Both the position numbers and the translations under genes were made by a program. From a virus, in the IMG/VR virus record IMGVR_UViG_3300025695_000049, positions 1-35,570 of that record: DNA of 35,570 nt, one strand, 5' to 3'. The notes below the pieces were generated by a model. That model did not search any database and was not told where the DNA came from. It saw only the letters and a program-made list of their open reading frames with translations. Shown piece after piece: positions 8,924 to 19,700 of this stretch (positions within the stretch are counted from its first letter, which is position 1; every line of letters starts with the position of its first letter).

Positions 8924-8931
8924 TATTTATA
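8924..8931 (-). promoter_or_regulatory. T4-type late promoter box TATAAATA
   Basis: Exact TATAAATA on the minus strand in the same context as at 5860 (GTATAAATAGT), starting one base after the stop codon of the fibre gene 8933-10441. The predicted start of transcription is about 8918, just before the hairpin at 8876-8907, about 75 bases ahead of the fibre start at 8844. Confidence 0.7.
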
Positions 8932-8932
8932 C

Positions 8933-10441
8933 TTAGAAAGTACCGCCTTCAATAGTAGTGATGACAACGTGACCAGAGTTAACCGCAAACTGTTCAGAAG
9001 CGAATGTAGCAGCACCTCTAGCAGAAGCATTATCAACGGCTGGAGTGTAATCGACTACAGCATCACCAGTATCAACGATATCAGAAGTAGCAACCGCAGT
9101 GGCAGGGTCTACATCGATTTCGATAGCACCATCGGTGTTAGTGATAGTTACAGAATCGCCTTCCGTAAGGGTAGCGAGTTCCATATCACCGTTAGTGCTG
9201 TTTCCAATAAGAAGCTGACCAGCTTCAGGCGCAACACCGTCAACAGAGACGATAGAACCATCTAGTTTAAGGTCGTTGAATTTAGCGTCGGAAACAGCGC
9301 CATTAATGGCGAAGGTGAAGTTGTTATCAGATCCACGATCCCAACCAAAGAAACCAACTTTCTCGGTAGTGCCACCGTCGTCAGTATACTTTAATTCGAT
9401 ACCACGGTTTAGACTATCGTTTGCCGAAGCGTCGCCGAGTAACAAAATAGGATCGGCAATTTCAACAACAGTAGAGTTAACAGTAGTAGTCGTACCAGTA
9501 ACCTGAAGGTTACCACGGATAATCAGCTCACCGCCGTTATCGCCAGCTGCAGGGGCAGGGTCGATAACCATAGCGCCAGCTGCTGAGTTACCAGTAGCAC
9601 TGATTGTAGAACCATTGATGTTAATTTCGTTAGAGTCTAAGCTAATGTCGTCAACAGAGATTCCGCCATTAACAGTAAGACCGAGACCTTCCTGCGCTTG
9701 GATACCAGTTGAAGAAATCGTTAAGCGTGACTCGCCTGCCGAGTAGAAACGTAGGGTATCGTCGTCCGGACCTTCTTCTGCAATAATGTAAGTGTCTTGG
9801 TCGATGTCGACGACTCCACCAAGACCCGTCCAGTTACCAGAAACAGTACCTTCAAAACGATTAGAAGTTTCGTTGTATCGAATTACGCCATTAGGAATAT
9901 AGTCTGCAGAAGGACGGGTTCCAAGAGTACCCGAAGCAACTTTAAAACCTTGGTCAGAATCAACAGATACTAGACCAGTTCCAGCTGGAGATAATACGAT
10001 CGCTCCATTAGTATTGGTAGCAGAGATTGTATTCCCTGTGATTGCGATGTTACCAATATTAATTTGAGAAGAAAGGTTAACTGGAGAAGCGAATACAATC
10101 GACCCAGTTCCATTTGCTTGCAGGGTTAGGTTACCGTTGGGGTCGGTGATAGAGATAGTTTTCCCGTCGAATTTTAAGTCGTCGACGAAGAATTGATCGA
10201 TCTTTGAATCGTTATCTACAATCAGACCAGAACCAGCGGTTAGCGTTCCTGGAGTATGATCAAGCATGTCGGTGAAGTATTTACCACCAACAACTTGCGG
10301 GATAATGGTACCAGCTTGGTCAGCACCAATGTATAGTTTGCCCCCGCCAACGTAGGAATACGCTGGTTCGGCGACCTGCAACGAATCATCAGCAGGTTGA
10401 GCTGTGACCGTCGAGTATTTTAGCTTAATTACGGTTGACAT
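8933..10441 (-). CDS. Fibre-like virion structural protein
   Basis: 502 residues, rich in Gly, Asn, Asp, Thr and Ser. It has the repetitive beta pattern of marine T4-like phage structural fibres: NGxISxDxIxL, ISATNTNGAIVLSPAGTG, and a central module RGNLQVTGTTTTVNSTVVEI followed by ADPILLLG. The same type of module recurs in the fibre at 5863-8844. No signal peptide, membrane segment or S74 domain is visible. Its ATG overlaps the stop of the 70-residue gene upstream by one base, so the two are translationally linked. A late promoter and terminator follow its stop. Probably part of a fibre or the baseplate periphery; exact position unknown. Confidence 0.75.
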   Translation of the reverse strand: MSTVIKLKYSTVTAQPADDSLQVAEPAYSYVGGGKLYIGADQAGTIIPQVVGGKYFTDMLDHTPGTLTAGSGLIVDNDSKIDQFFVDDLKFDGKTISITDPNGNLTLQANGTGSIVFASPVNLSSQINIGNIAITGNTISATNTNGAIVLSPAGTGLVSVDSDQGFKVASGTLGTRPSADYIPNGVIRYNETSNRFEGTVSGNWTGLGGVVDIDQDTYIIAEEGPDDDTLRFYSAGESRLTISSTGIQAQEGLGLTVNGGISVDDISLDSNEININGSTISATGNSAAGAMVIDPAPAAGDNGGELIIRGNLQVTGTTTTVNSTVVEIADPILLLGDASANDSLNRGIELKYTDDGGTTEKVGFFGWDRGSDNNFTFAINGAVSDAKFNDLKLDGSIVSVDGVAPEAGQLLIGNSTNGDMELATLTEGDSVTITNTDGAIEIDVDPATAVATSDIVDTGDAVVDYTPAVDNASARGAATFASEQFAVNSGHVVITTIEGGTF

Positions 10442-10653
10442 TAAAAAGCACCTCCGATGATTTTAGTATTTTGGTTGTCGACCTCTTGCTTTGTTTCGAA
10501 CATATTCGTGTAAGCATTATATATCAAGATGGCTCCATCCCCCAGTAACCGAGTATCGACATCAACTAGATCTACCAGTTTAGAAGTCGGTACAATAGCA
10601 ACTGACCTTGCCTGAATGTTATCTTGAGTACCAAGTTTTCCTTTTAGCGCCAT
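10441..10653 (-). CDS. Small virion-associated protein, unknown
   Basis: 70 residues starting MALKGKLGTQDNIQARS. It contains LVDLVDVDTRLLGDGAILIY, a pattern like the short domain common in phage fibre proteins (a claim-like 'LxDVD...LxDGAxLxYN' segment), and ends in GGAF. It has no membrane segment. It is sandwiched with minimal spacing between a 110-residue structural protein (gap of two bases) and the fibre gene 8933-10441 (one-base overlap), suggesting it belongs to the same substructure. Function not recognised. Confidence 0.65.
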   Translation of the reverse strand: MALKGKLGTQDNIQARSVAIVPTSKLVDLVDVDTRLLGDGAILIYNAYTNMFETKQEVDNQNTKIIGGAF

Positions 10654-10655
10654 GG

Positions 10656-10988
10656 TTACCTCGTCACTGAAGGGGTTATTTCAAGTTGCCCTTCGATAAC
10701 TCGAGTGACAGTGCCGCCAGAGCTTACAACTTCAACGTCGTAAACATATCGACCAGCTTTCATAGCAGAAGTGGTTGAATTAGGTAATCTAATTCCAATC
10801 AGACCCTTTGTTGGGGATTCGATGGATGTAACAAATTCATAGTTCGTCAAAGAACTGTAGGTCTTTCTAACGTGCCCTCTGGCTGTGAAACCAGTGAGGT
10901 CGGCAACGTCACCCAAAGCGTTTTCCACAGTCACCGACGAGCTATAGTCAGATCCTTGGTCAACGGTTATGTTAGCGTATATAGCCAT
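10656..10988 (-). CDS. Small beta-sandwich virion protein
   Basis: 110 residues with a pattern I recall from many phage tail/fibre-adjacent proteins: IxVDQGSDYSSSVTVENALG, DLTGFTARGHVRK, then RYVYDVEVVSSGGTVTRVIE and a C-terminal ITPSVTR. It looks like one immunoglobulin-like beta sandwich; no catalytic residues are seen. GAGGAATTT precedes the ATG, and an exact late box lies 24-31 bases upstream, so it probably opens a late transcript that includes the next two genes. Likely a small adaptor in the fibre region; role inferred from context only. Confidence 0.7.
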   Translation of the reverse strand: MAIYANITVDQGSDYSSSVTVENALGDVADLTGFTARGHVRKTYSSLTNYEFVTSIESPTKGLIGIRLPNSTTSAMKAGRYVYDVEVVSSGGTVTRVIEGQLEITPSVTR

Positions 10989-11006
10989 AAATTCCTCAGT
11001 CCTTTA

Positions 11007-13496
11007 CTACTTATTTATAGCTTTTAGTTCTTCGACTTCAGCCTTCAATTCTTTAATGGCTTCGATTAGGAGACCGACCATGTTACCATAAGCAACGTGT
11101 AGGGTTCCGTCTTCGCCTTCAGAAACAGCTTCTGGTAGAACTTCTTGAACTTCTTGAGCGATGACACCAGTACGTTTGTCTTCAAACCCTTCTTTGATAT
11201 AAGTGTAACCGCCAAGCTGATTAACTTTATCCAGAGCGTCGGCAATAGGTTCAATCTCAGACTTCAGTTTTCTATCAGAAGATTCTACCAAAGTACCGAG
11301 CATGGTGATGTCGCCATTTGCTCCAAGGTAGATACCAACTGTCCCTGCTGGTTTTGTGATATTAATACCAGAAGCACCCAACTGGAAATTAAGTTTACCA
11401 GAAGTAGTATCAGCGTCACCGTAAATGTAGTTATCGAAACCGTATCCTGTACCAGAGAAGATGTTAATAGCTGCGCCATCTTCAATATGCATGGCTTGCT
11501 CTTGACCAGTGGTCGCACCGTTACCGCTCAGCTTTATAAAGTTCGCTTTTGCGGAACCGTTGATAAAGTTATAAGCCCAAGACGAGCTAATCGATTCGGT
11601 CGTTGCTCCAGAAGTCGGGGTAGTGTCGATCGGACGCCAAGTGTTCGTGTCAGTATCAACCCAAGGAACGTTTACATAAGCCTTGCCGTTAGTATCTAAC
11701 TCAACAGGGTAATTCTTTGCATTTTCTGTATATCCGATCTTAACAAGACCAAGAGTAGTCGAGGTTGCCTTAGAATACGTTGTATTGGTGTCGGTGTCAG
11801 ACCAAGGAACGTTTACATAAGCCTTGCCGTTAGTATCTAACTCAACAGGGTAATTCTTTCCGGACTCTGCATAACCAATCTTAATGAGACCGAGAGCAGT
11901 AGATGTTGCCGTAGAGTATGTTGTGTCGGTGGAAGCAATAGTAAGTTTGCTATCGCTGTTACGAGTTACCGTAACGTTAGTTCCGCCAGCGATTTCGATA
12001 TCGTCAGTTGTAGAATCCGAACCAGATAAGCGAATCTTAGTGGTAGAAGATGGAACAGAAACTGAATAAGTTGTGTTAGCGTCTTCAGTAACCGCTACAG
12101 CCCAAGAAGGTACGCCGTTTACGAGTTTAAGGTAATGACCGTTTGTACCAGCCGATAGTTTAGAAAGAACGTTTGCGCCAGAAGCGTAAAGGATATCGCC
12201 CTTAGCATAACTGCTTTGTCCCGTGCCGCCGTATTCGTCAGCAATAACAGTCGCCTTCCATACGCCAGTCGTGATACCAGTTTCGTCGATGATAACCCTA
12301 TTACCCAAAGTCTGAGTCGTCGAACCAGAAGTAGCTAACGGAGAAGTCTGGAAAATAATGCGACCAGGATCTCCAGTACCAGTACCTTTACCAGCCTTGA
12401 TGTAAACATCGCCGCCAGCTTTATTAGAACCAAGCGCTGTTCCAGCTTCTAGGGTTGCGTCTGGACCAACGCCAGTATCAGCAGCACCAGACAAAGTCAA
12501 TTTGGAAGGATATGCTCCGGAGCCACCGCCTTGACCAGAAGAGATGTTTACGTTACCGCCAGTTCCTTTGTATTGACCGCCGTAACCAGCGAATAGGTTA
12601 ATACTACCGCCGTTACCTCCAGTTGTCGATTCTGCGGAACCGTTACCACCTTGTATTTGAACGGCTTTACCTGCAGCTCCAGCAGTTGCAGCCGCACTCC
12701 ATCCGGAAATGACCAAAGTATCGTTACCAGAAGACTGGATGGCACGGGTTTTAATTCCGAAAACCGATAGATCGCCAACAGAGCCGTTTAGTTTTAGGTC
12801 AGCAAGGGTATAGGTGCTCGCTCCGCTTGTGGTAGTGAACTTAAAGTATTCATTACCGTTATCGGCAGTGTTAAACTCTAGGTAACTATCGGTGTCGCTG
12901 TCAGCAGTGTTATGGAATTTGATGAATGCGCCATCGGTATTACGAGACCAAACAATACCTTCTACGTCGTCCGAGAAAGTAATGTTTCCAGTCATCGTAC
13001 CGCCAGTCAGCTGTAGATAACGGTTATCTAGGTTTGCGTCGGTTGACGAAATCGCAGTAACGTGACCATACGTATCGAACGTTAGCGAAAGGTCTTGAAT
13101 GACAGTTCCGCCAGAGTTGTCGTTAGAATGGTTGGCTACAGAAGAGGTATCAGCGTGGGCAAATTTGATAATATCTTTTCCGGAGTCAGAATCGACGGCT
13201 AGGGTAATACCGCCATTCTCTCGCAAGATAAGAGTGTCGTCAAATGCGTCTGCTGTTACAGTTCCTCTAACAGTACCGTTACTTTGTTGCCCCTGAACCT
13301 TTAAGAAGGTGTTTGGCTTAACGTCGAATGTAACGTCAGCTACAGTAGTTCCTCGGGTAGTCAAAGTAACAGAACCCGTGGTAGCGTTGTATGAACCAGC
13401 AGTGATTAACTCGTTGTTAAGGTTGGAAAAGTTATTATCAACCTCTAAGTTTGTTAAAGCGAGTGCTTGTTCTGTTCTTAGTTTTAACGTTGCCAT
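11007..13496 (-). CDS. Tail fibre with C-terminal S74 intramolecular chaperone
   Basis: 829 residues from the ATG at 13496. A TTG directly before it would add one residue, but AAAAGGG is spaced eight bases from the ATG, so ATG is preferred. The N-terminus (TLKLRTEQALALTNLEVDNN) is a fibre attachment type. The middle has YLQLTGGTMTGNI, a glycine-rich stretch, and a tandem pair of 47-residue units (KNYPVELDTNGKAYVNVPW) backed by a 58-bp DNA repeat. The last ~91 residues are an S74 chaperone: SSDRKLKSEI with a Ser-Lys pair five apart (about S740/K745), VIAQEVQEVLPEAV, and a coiled-coil end. In this family the chaperone directs trimer folding and cleaves itself off. The stop overlaps a late promoter box. 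Probably a receptor-binding fibre. Confidence 0.88.
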   Translation of the reverse strand: MATLKLRTEQALALTNLEVDNNFSNLNNELITAGSYNATTGSVTLTTRGTTVADVTFDVKPNTFLKVQGQQSNGTVRGTVTADAFDDTLILRENGGITLAVDSDSGKDIIKFAHADTSSVANHSNDNSGGTVIQDLSLTFDTYGHVTAISSTDANLDNRYLQLTGGTMTGNITFSDDVEGIVWSRNTDGAFIKFHNTADSDTDSYLEFNTADNGNEYFKFTTTSGASTYTLADLKLNGSVGDLSVFGIKTRAIQSSGNDTLVISGWSAAATAGAAGKAVQIQGGNGSAESTTGGNGGSINLFAGYGGQYKGTGGNVNISSGQGGGSGAYPSKLTLSGAADTGVGPDATLEAGTALGSNKAGGDVYIKAGKGTGTGDPGRIIFQTSPLATSGSTTQTLGNRVIIDETGITTGVWKATVIADEYGGTGQSSYAKGDILYASGANVLSKLSAGTNGHYLKLVNGVPSWAVAVTEDANTTYSVSVPSSTTKIRLSGSDSTTDDIEIAGGTNVTVTRNSDSKLTIASTDTTYSTATSTALGLIKIGYAESGKNYPVELDTNGKAYVNVPWSDTDTNTTYSKATSTTLGLVKIGYTENAKNYPVELDTNGKAYVNVPWVDTDTNTWRPIDTTPTSGATTESISSSWAYNFINGSAKANFIKLSGNGATTGQEQAMHIEDGAAINIFSGTGYGFDNYIYGDADTTSGKLNFQLGASGINITKPAGTVGIYLGANGDITMLGTLVESSDRKLKSEIEPIADALDKVNQLGGYTYIKEGFEDKRTGVIAQEVQEVLPEAVSEGEDGTLHVAYGNMVGLLIEAIKELKAEVEELKAINK
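11012..11019 (-). promoter_or_regulatory. T4-type late promoter box TATAAATA
   Basis: Exact TATAAATA on the minus strand, embedded in the last codons of the S74 fibre gene (Ala-Ile-Asn-Lys-stop). It lies 24-31 bases upstream of the start at 10988. Same placement logic as the boxes at 5860 and 8924. Confidence 0.65.
11661..11859. repeat. 58-bp direct repeat pair, 141-bp period
   Basis: Bases 11661-11718 and 11802-11859 are identical by eye over 58 bp. They encode a tandem 47-residue unit of the S74 fibre. Identity at synonymous positions indicates a recent duplication or gene conversion. Confidence 0.85.
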
Positions 13497-13499
13497 CAA

Positions 13500-13736
13500 T
13501 TATACCCTTTTAAGTAACTCTTGAAGAAGCCCTTTGACTTCATCTAATTCTTGCTTAACATTATTTATATCTGAAATAGCAGAGTCAAGTTTTGCTTCTT
13601 TCTCTTTCGCCTTTCTGGCTGCGGTTATAGCTTGATTGTAGGCAGTTGTATTGGTATTAATCACTGCGCCCGAAGAGACATCCCGAGCTAAGTCGGGATG
13701 CCCTTCTACTGGCTTAATAGTAAGATTGTTATCCAT
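13500..13736 (-). CDS. Small coiled-coil virion-region protein
   Basis: 78 residues. The N-terminal part KPVEGHPDLARDVSSGAVIN resembles a short conserved motif I recall from small proteins of marine T4-like phages. Residues about 38-78 form a charged heptad-type coiled coil (KEKEAKLDSAISDINNVKQE and onward, ending LLQELLKRV). It starts one base after the stop of the DUF4815 gene and ends directly before the S74 fibre. Codons 13-19 hold a perfect 8-bp hairpin. Possibly an oligomerising adaptor between the giant structural protein and fibres; function not established. Confidence 0.7.
   Translation of the reverse strand: MDNNLTIKPVEGHPDLARDVSSGAVINTNTTAYNQAITAARKAKEKEAKLDSAISDINNVKQELDEVKGLLQELLKRV
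13562..13569 (-). promoter_or_regulatory. Possible late promoter box TATAAATA inside coding sequence
   Basis: Exact TATAAATA on the minus strand, about 65-73 bases upstream of the S74 fibre start and inside the coiled-coil gene (Ile-Asn-Asn codons). Its position suits a promoter for the fibre, but an Ile-Asn pair can produce this octamer by chance. Confidence 0.4.
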
Positions 13737-13737
13737 A

Positions 13738-16700
13738 TCACAGAGCCAAAGCGATTGCTCGGAGGTCTTTGATCTTAGGAACTTCAGTAATAGAAGTACC
13801 GTTCATCTTGATCTTAATTGCGAATGCGATAAACTCAGAAATGTTATCTTGAGTGTATTCGTATTCGCGATAAGAGAACCTATCCGAGACGGCAGGTACA
13901 GGAATATCTGGACTGCCATTACCGTTAAAGTAAGACCAACCGATTTCATCAAAATCGTTAGAGTCATCTGAACGAAGAACTTTATACATCACTTCAATCT
14001 CAGCAGATGGGTTTCTAACCGCATCCAAGATTACTTTGATAGAGGTTGCGGGGTTCTTCAACTGAACACGCTTCGTGATGTAAATAGCTTCGCCAGAATC
14101 GCCGTCCGGATCAGTTGGTGGGTTGTACTCAAGAGCACCCGTATCTTCTGAACCCTTAATGTAGTCGATTCGGTTAGCATAAGTTGTCATTGACTTTCTT
14201 TCTAGGTCGACAATTGGAGACAAGTTGTCAACCGTAGAATTCATCTCAAAAGTAACTTTCATCGACTTTAAGCCAGAGTTATTAGCAAACTCGTTAGGTC
14301 CAGAAGCGATCATACCAGCACGACGAGTCGCGATACGCTCAACCAACTCGGTTGTAGTTTCCCCGTAGTTTCCGAACGAAACTTCAGTACCAGAAGGAGA
14401 AGTACCATTCAAGAAATCGACCTTAGTCCTAACTTCGGTTCCTGGGAAAGTAACTACTGGAACCATCAACTGATAGTCGTTAATCAAAGCATTATGAGAA
14501 GCAACAACTTCAGAACCACCAATCGAATCGGTTATATCAGCAGCCCATTCGTCACCAATATCAATGACATAGCTGTCAATTGTAGCCTTTGTCACCTTAT
14601 GAGGAACGTTGTTAACGAGGTCTAACTTTAGGTTACCCAATTCATAGAACTCGATATAAGCGCCCATAGGATGAGAAGCAGTAATTGTAGAGGTTACGTT
14701 TACAGTGTATACATTACCAGATACCGAAACCGTTCCTTTAATAACCATATCATCCGCCTCAACGTCAACGTTAGTTCGGATAATGAAGGTTCTTTCTACA
14801 CCCGTATCAGTCGGGAAGCCTGCCTCAATAGCACCATCGATTACGAAACTGTTGGTTCCGACTTCGAGGATTTCTGTCAGTCGACCAGCCATACCAGTCT
14901 TAACTCCATCAATAACAACTACGTTGCCAGTTGATTGAGAAGTGTCGTACATTCCGTGGTCGTCGTGGTTAACAAGGATCTCTGATGAACCTTCTGTAAT
15001 CTCAAGAGGGTTCGCTCCAAGTTTAGCCATAGGAATCTCTGAGTTTTGAAGCTCAATAATTCCGTTCTTAGAGGTATCGAATTGCGCACGATATACGGTA
15101 AACTTGAGATCCTCATAGTCGTATGCAGTCCAAGTAGAGTTGTTCTGCGACTTAAAGAGAACACCCAAGTAAGGTTGTTCAGATACTGTACGGTTTCCGA
15201 GAACATCTTTCTCGCCCATACGTGAGATCCACGCCAGATACTTCTGAGAGTCTGTCATCAGTACGATACAAAGTTCCACGTTTTCTTTAACGAAAACTGG
15301 CGCATCAAACTCAAAGTAGGTTGGAACAGAACCGTCTTCCGAAGTGGAAACATCTTCTGCCTGTAGGGTCTTAGAACCGAACGGGATAACCTTACGAGTA
15401 GGAACACCGTTTTCCATCTCACGTAGCTGACAAGTTACTGGGATGAAATCGTCTTTGGTAGCAAAGAACACGTCAATACCAGTAATAAACTCACCGCCAG
15501 GAGTAGAAGGCATGATAGACTGAGCCAGTGGATCCCACCAACCCGTTACTTCTTCACCAAGGTCTCGCTGACGAGTAACAGTAGTTTCTTGCGTAACTTC
15601 CCTTGTAGACAACACACCGTTACGAGTAGCAGTAAAGGTTTCTTGCATAGAGCGGAGAATACCTTTAGCAGTATACGGTGCTTGCGCAAACGTTTCTACG
15701 GCTTCGTCGCCGTTTTGCGGGTCGGAAGTTAATCGGAATAAACGCTCGCCAGTTTCAAATATTGGGTTACCAGCAATGTTCGGATCCGGAATCTCAAAGA
15801 TACCCGAAACGAAACCGCCAGCATCAGTAACGAGAGCGTCACCAGACTGTGTTCCAGGAGCAGCAAATCGCTCCAAGTTATTATCCGGAACTTCAGCAGT
15901 TCTGACACCGCCACGAACCATAAGGTCTACGCCACATTCGCCTTTTTTGTAGTCGCCGACCAAAGCCTCTGACCAGATTTCGTGGTCAGAACGATAGTTA
16001 ATACCATCGATAACCCAAGTTCCCTTATCAGAGTCGTATCGCTTACCACCGTTAATAAGCTGGTCAACTTTCTTCATGTTGTACGCAGCGATAACTTCGG
16101 AGTGATCAACGTTAGAAATTAGAGCATTCTCAATGTTCCATTCGTAAACGTCTTCAGCAGCAACTCCAGGTGGGTTGAAGTTATAGTTCTCGTCATAGAA
16201 GGTAATCTCAGAGATCTGGAAAGATGCTAAAGCACCGTTACCATTTCTATCATAGAAACGGAATCGGAATATACCCTGACCGAACTGGTTTGGCTTCAAT
16301 GGAGCATCCGTAAAGTCAAACTGCGCAATAGAGCGGTTGGTTGTTCTAGTTACGGAACGAGCATAGAAAGCGTTAGAAGCTTGGTTAGCCTCAGAGTCTA
16401 CTCCCCACGAGTTGTTAACACCAAGCTCTAAGGTTGGGTGAGCGTGAGTTGTAGTTAAAGAAACCCAGTTGCCAGAAGCGTCCATGTACTGCATGTAGTT
16501 ACGACCAGAACTAGCAGAAGTTCTATGTAAGCGTACAGTATTAGATTCAATCCAGCGCCATCCTTTATCACCAGTAAACGAAGTGAATCGGTAGTTGCTA
16601 TTCAGAACAATCCGGTAGAAACGACCATCTTCTGTAACAGAAGCAAAGGCATCAGGGAATTCGTTAACAACTGCTCGAATGATACCGTCGTTCTTACCAT

Positions 16701-19700
16701 TCCAGCGAGTGGAGAATCCGTGGTTGTGAATAGAGAACTTCTTAATAACCTCTACACCAGAGTTCCAAGACGCTGGTCGCTTAGGATCGTAAGTACGAGC
16801 CATAACGATATCGATTTCTTTGTTACTGTTGTTATCGTAGTGTACTTCGATAACCTTGATTCTTTCCCAGTCTTGAGAGATAGGAACAGTTGTCTCTACG
16901 CCTTCCTTAGAGATCAAAGAACCAGAGGTCGGAGTTACATAAGCACCAACATTAACCTTATCGAAGAAAGGATACACTCGTGTAAATGGTTTCAAGCCAC
17001 GACCTTCGAAAAGAACATCGCGAGAACGAATGTACGGAATCAACGCCTCAGCAACTACACGATCACCCTCAGAGTTTACGTCAATTTGCTCGACTACGGT
17101 TGTTTCCATACCAGTACGAGTTTGTACACCCACTTCGTCAGCAGTTGTACGAGTCAAAACTGCACGACCACGTGGCTGACCCAAGTTAATGAATCGATTT
17201 TCCCTACGAGTAGTGGTTTGAGTGTTTTGTAGAACGCCAGTCCACTCAGTTATAGGGGCGTTCCAAACAGTACCAATAGCATTCTTGTTATCAGCAAGTA
17301 CAGTATTGAAGTTACCCTCAACGTTATTAACGATATCTGGTAAACGCTCGATTTCAAACCATTCGTCAGCAGAAGGTTCTAGCTTTAGAGAACCTGCCCA
17401 TGAGAAATTCAACACAGGGTTGAGGTTTTCTACACGAGTAGCATATGGCTGTTCGATAGATTCTACAGCTTCATATGGAAGCAGGGCAATATTATCTGAA
17501 ACAGTATAATGCTTATCGAGTCTATCTTCGGGTGTTGTGGAAACTTCTTCAAGAGCAATATTCTTCATCTTATACTTCGGACGAAGTACACGCTCTGTCA
17601 TATCAATCGCACAACGGTAATCACGGTTGAGAACGTCGCCAGTCTTATGACCACCGAAGTTATCTACCAAGAAGCCAGACTTGAATCGATCTAAACCGTT
17701 AGCGTCCTTGATCTGAAGGACTTCGGCGCTCTTCTCAAGTAAAGAAAGAGAAGTGTAGTATTCAATGTTATTGATACGACGCTCTAACTTACCGATATCT
17801 TTCATCGTGTATCGACGCTGCATACTCTTAGTAACATCAACGTCCTCAACGTTCAATACGTATGGAGGCATATCGATATTAGCTAGTCGCATCGCATTGT
17901 CAATATCTTCTGGGACTTTAGGGTCTTCAGAAGGAATACCATGGATAACAATCAGCTCGCCTTTGGTGGTCATGAAGACTGCGTCATTTCGACCAAGGTA
18001 GAAGCTGTAATTGTAGTTAATCGAAGAGTTATCTACCGGAGTGTCTGCTCTAGAAGCACCATCTCCCGAGTATTTACGACTTTCGAAGTCAAACGAAGGT
18101 CCAGTAACGATACGAGCACCATTCAAACCAGAGGAAGTGCTGAAAGTATATTGAATATTCGCTACACGAGGACGGAAGTCAATACTAGAGCGAAGGTCAT
18201 AACGACCAGAAGGACTACGAACTTCGGGGTCTACACGAGTAGCCGAGTAAGTGGGGATGTCCTTATATTCGATACTAGAGTACGAGTCAACCGTAAAGAA
18301 GTCACCAGAAGAGTGTTCAAAGTAGTCGAACACAACAGCCAATTGACCTTTAGGAATACGAGCTTTTACTTTACGAGTAATCTTTGATACATCGTAGAAG
18401 TTATCACGTTGCCCAGTATCTAGCAAGAAGTCTTTACTTACATCAACACTACCAGCCGCAACCAAAACAACTTCTGAAGTCGCTCCGGAATCAAATCCAG
18501 TAATAGTCTCGCCGACCTGGAAGTTGATAGCGTTTTGGCTAACATACCGAATCGGAGAAACAGAGTCAACGATAATACCAGTTGCGCCAGATGTACCGCC
18601 ACGAATAATCTCACCCTTACTGAAAGTACCAGAGGTGTTATTCAAGGTTAGGGTCGGAATAGCAGGAGCTTCGCTAATAGAATTAGAAGCATATACCGCT
18701 AGAATCTTAGTAGCATCAGCAACGCCAAGAGAGATATCTCGGTGATGAGAAGAAGTTCCGTAAATTATCTCGCCAGAGGTGTCACTCGATTTGTTCAGAA
18801 CCTGTACGATAGAACAAGGTCTAAACAACTTAGCTTTAGCAGCTTGATTACTCTTGTTAATCGTAGCAAGGACTTTAACAGTAGCACCGTTTCCGAAGAT
18901 AGTGGGCGAAGCAATCGTAATCTGAGAACCAGACGACGTAGTAGAAACTTCGTCGGATTCTACGTTAACAACTTGTCCAACTAAACCACTTCCGCCTGTA
19001 CCTTCCTTAACGATGGTTACGGTAAACGTGTCGTTATCTAAGCCAACAAAAGATTGACCAGAGCCAGCGTTAATAATAACCTGTCCTGATTGGTTGGAGT
19101 CGGCTACAAACTGACGGTAAACACGAGTCACGTCTACGCTATCAACGCTCCGAGTAAAGTCTTTCTCGAACCGACGAAGAAGTAAGTTCTTCTCTTGCTC
19201 GTTAATAAGAGCACGGAGTCGATAGATAGTGATAGAAGTTCGTGCGTTTGATACCGCCGACTGAAGGGTGATTTCGTTATTACTTACGATACTAACATAT
19301 CGAATTTCAGAAGCACCGCCCGAACCAGTAGGAAGCAGTAACGCATCGCCAACTTTAACTTCGTCCGAGAAGAATGCGTTCAAACCAGTAATCGTGTTAC
19401 CAGAAACGTTAGCAGAACCAGTTAGCTGGAAAGAACCTTCTAGCTGTAAGTCAGCAGAGAAGTTATAGTCTTCTCCTGTCAGACCCTGAGTAGTTCCTTC
19501 AGAGTAGACCTGTTTAACGTTTTCTAAAGCATAGTTAATTACAGTTTCTTCCTGACCAGAAGATAATGCGGTAGCGAAAACAGATTGATAGTTATCAGCA
19601 GCCACACGAAGGTCTTCTCCTGGGCGGAAAGTACCTACAACTGAAGTTAACAATAAACGTTGGTTCGAAGGATCGGTCGTCTTATGTAAGTATCCGAATG

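Noticed and set aside
13497-13499. TTG as start of the S74 fibre
   Set aside because: It is directly followed by ATG at 13496, which has better spacing from AAAAGGG; the TTG is read only as an alternative start.
16720-17232. 170-codon plus-strand frame inside the giant gene
   Set aside because: It is antisense to a conserved DUF4815 frame, cysteine- and serine-rich without domain pattern; a shadow.
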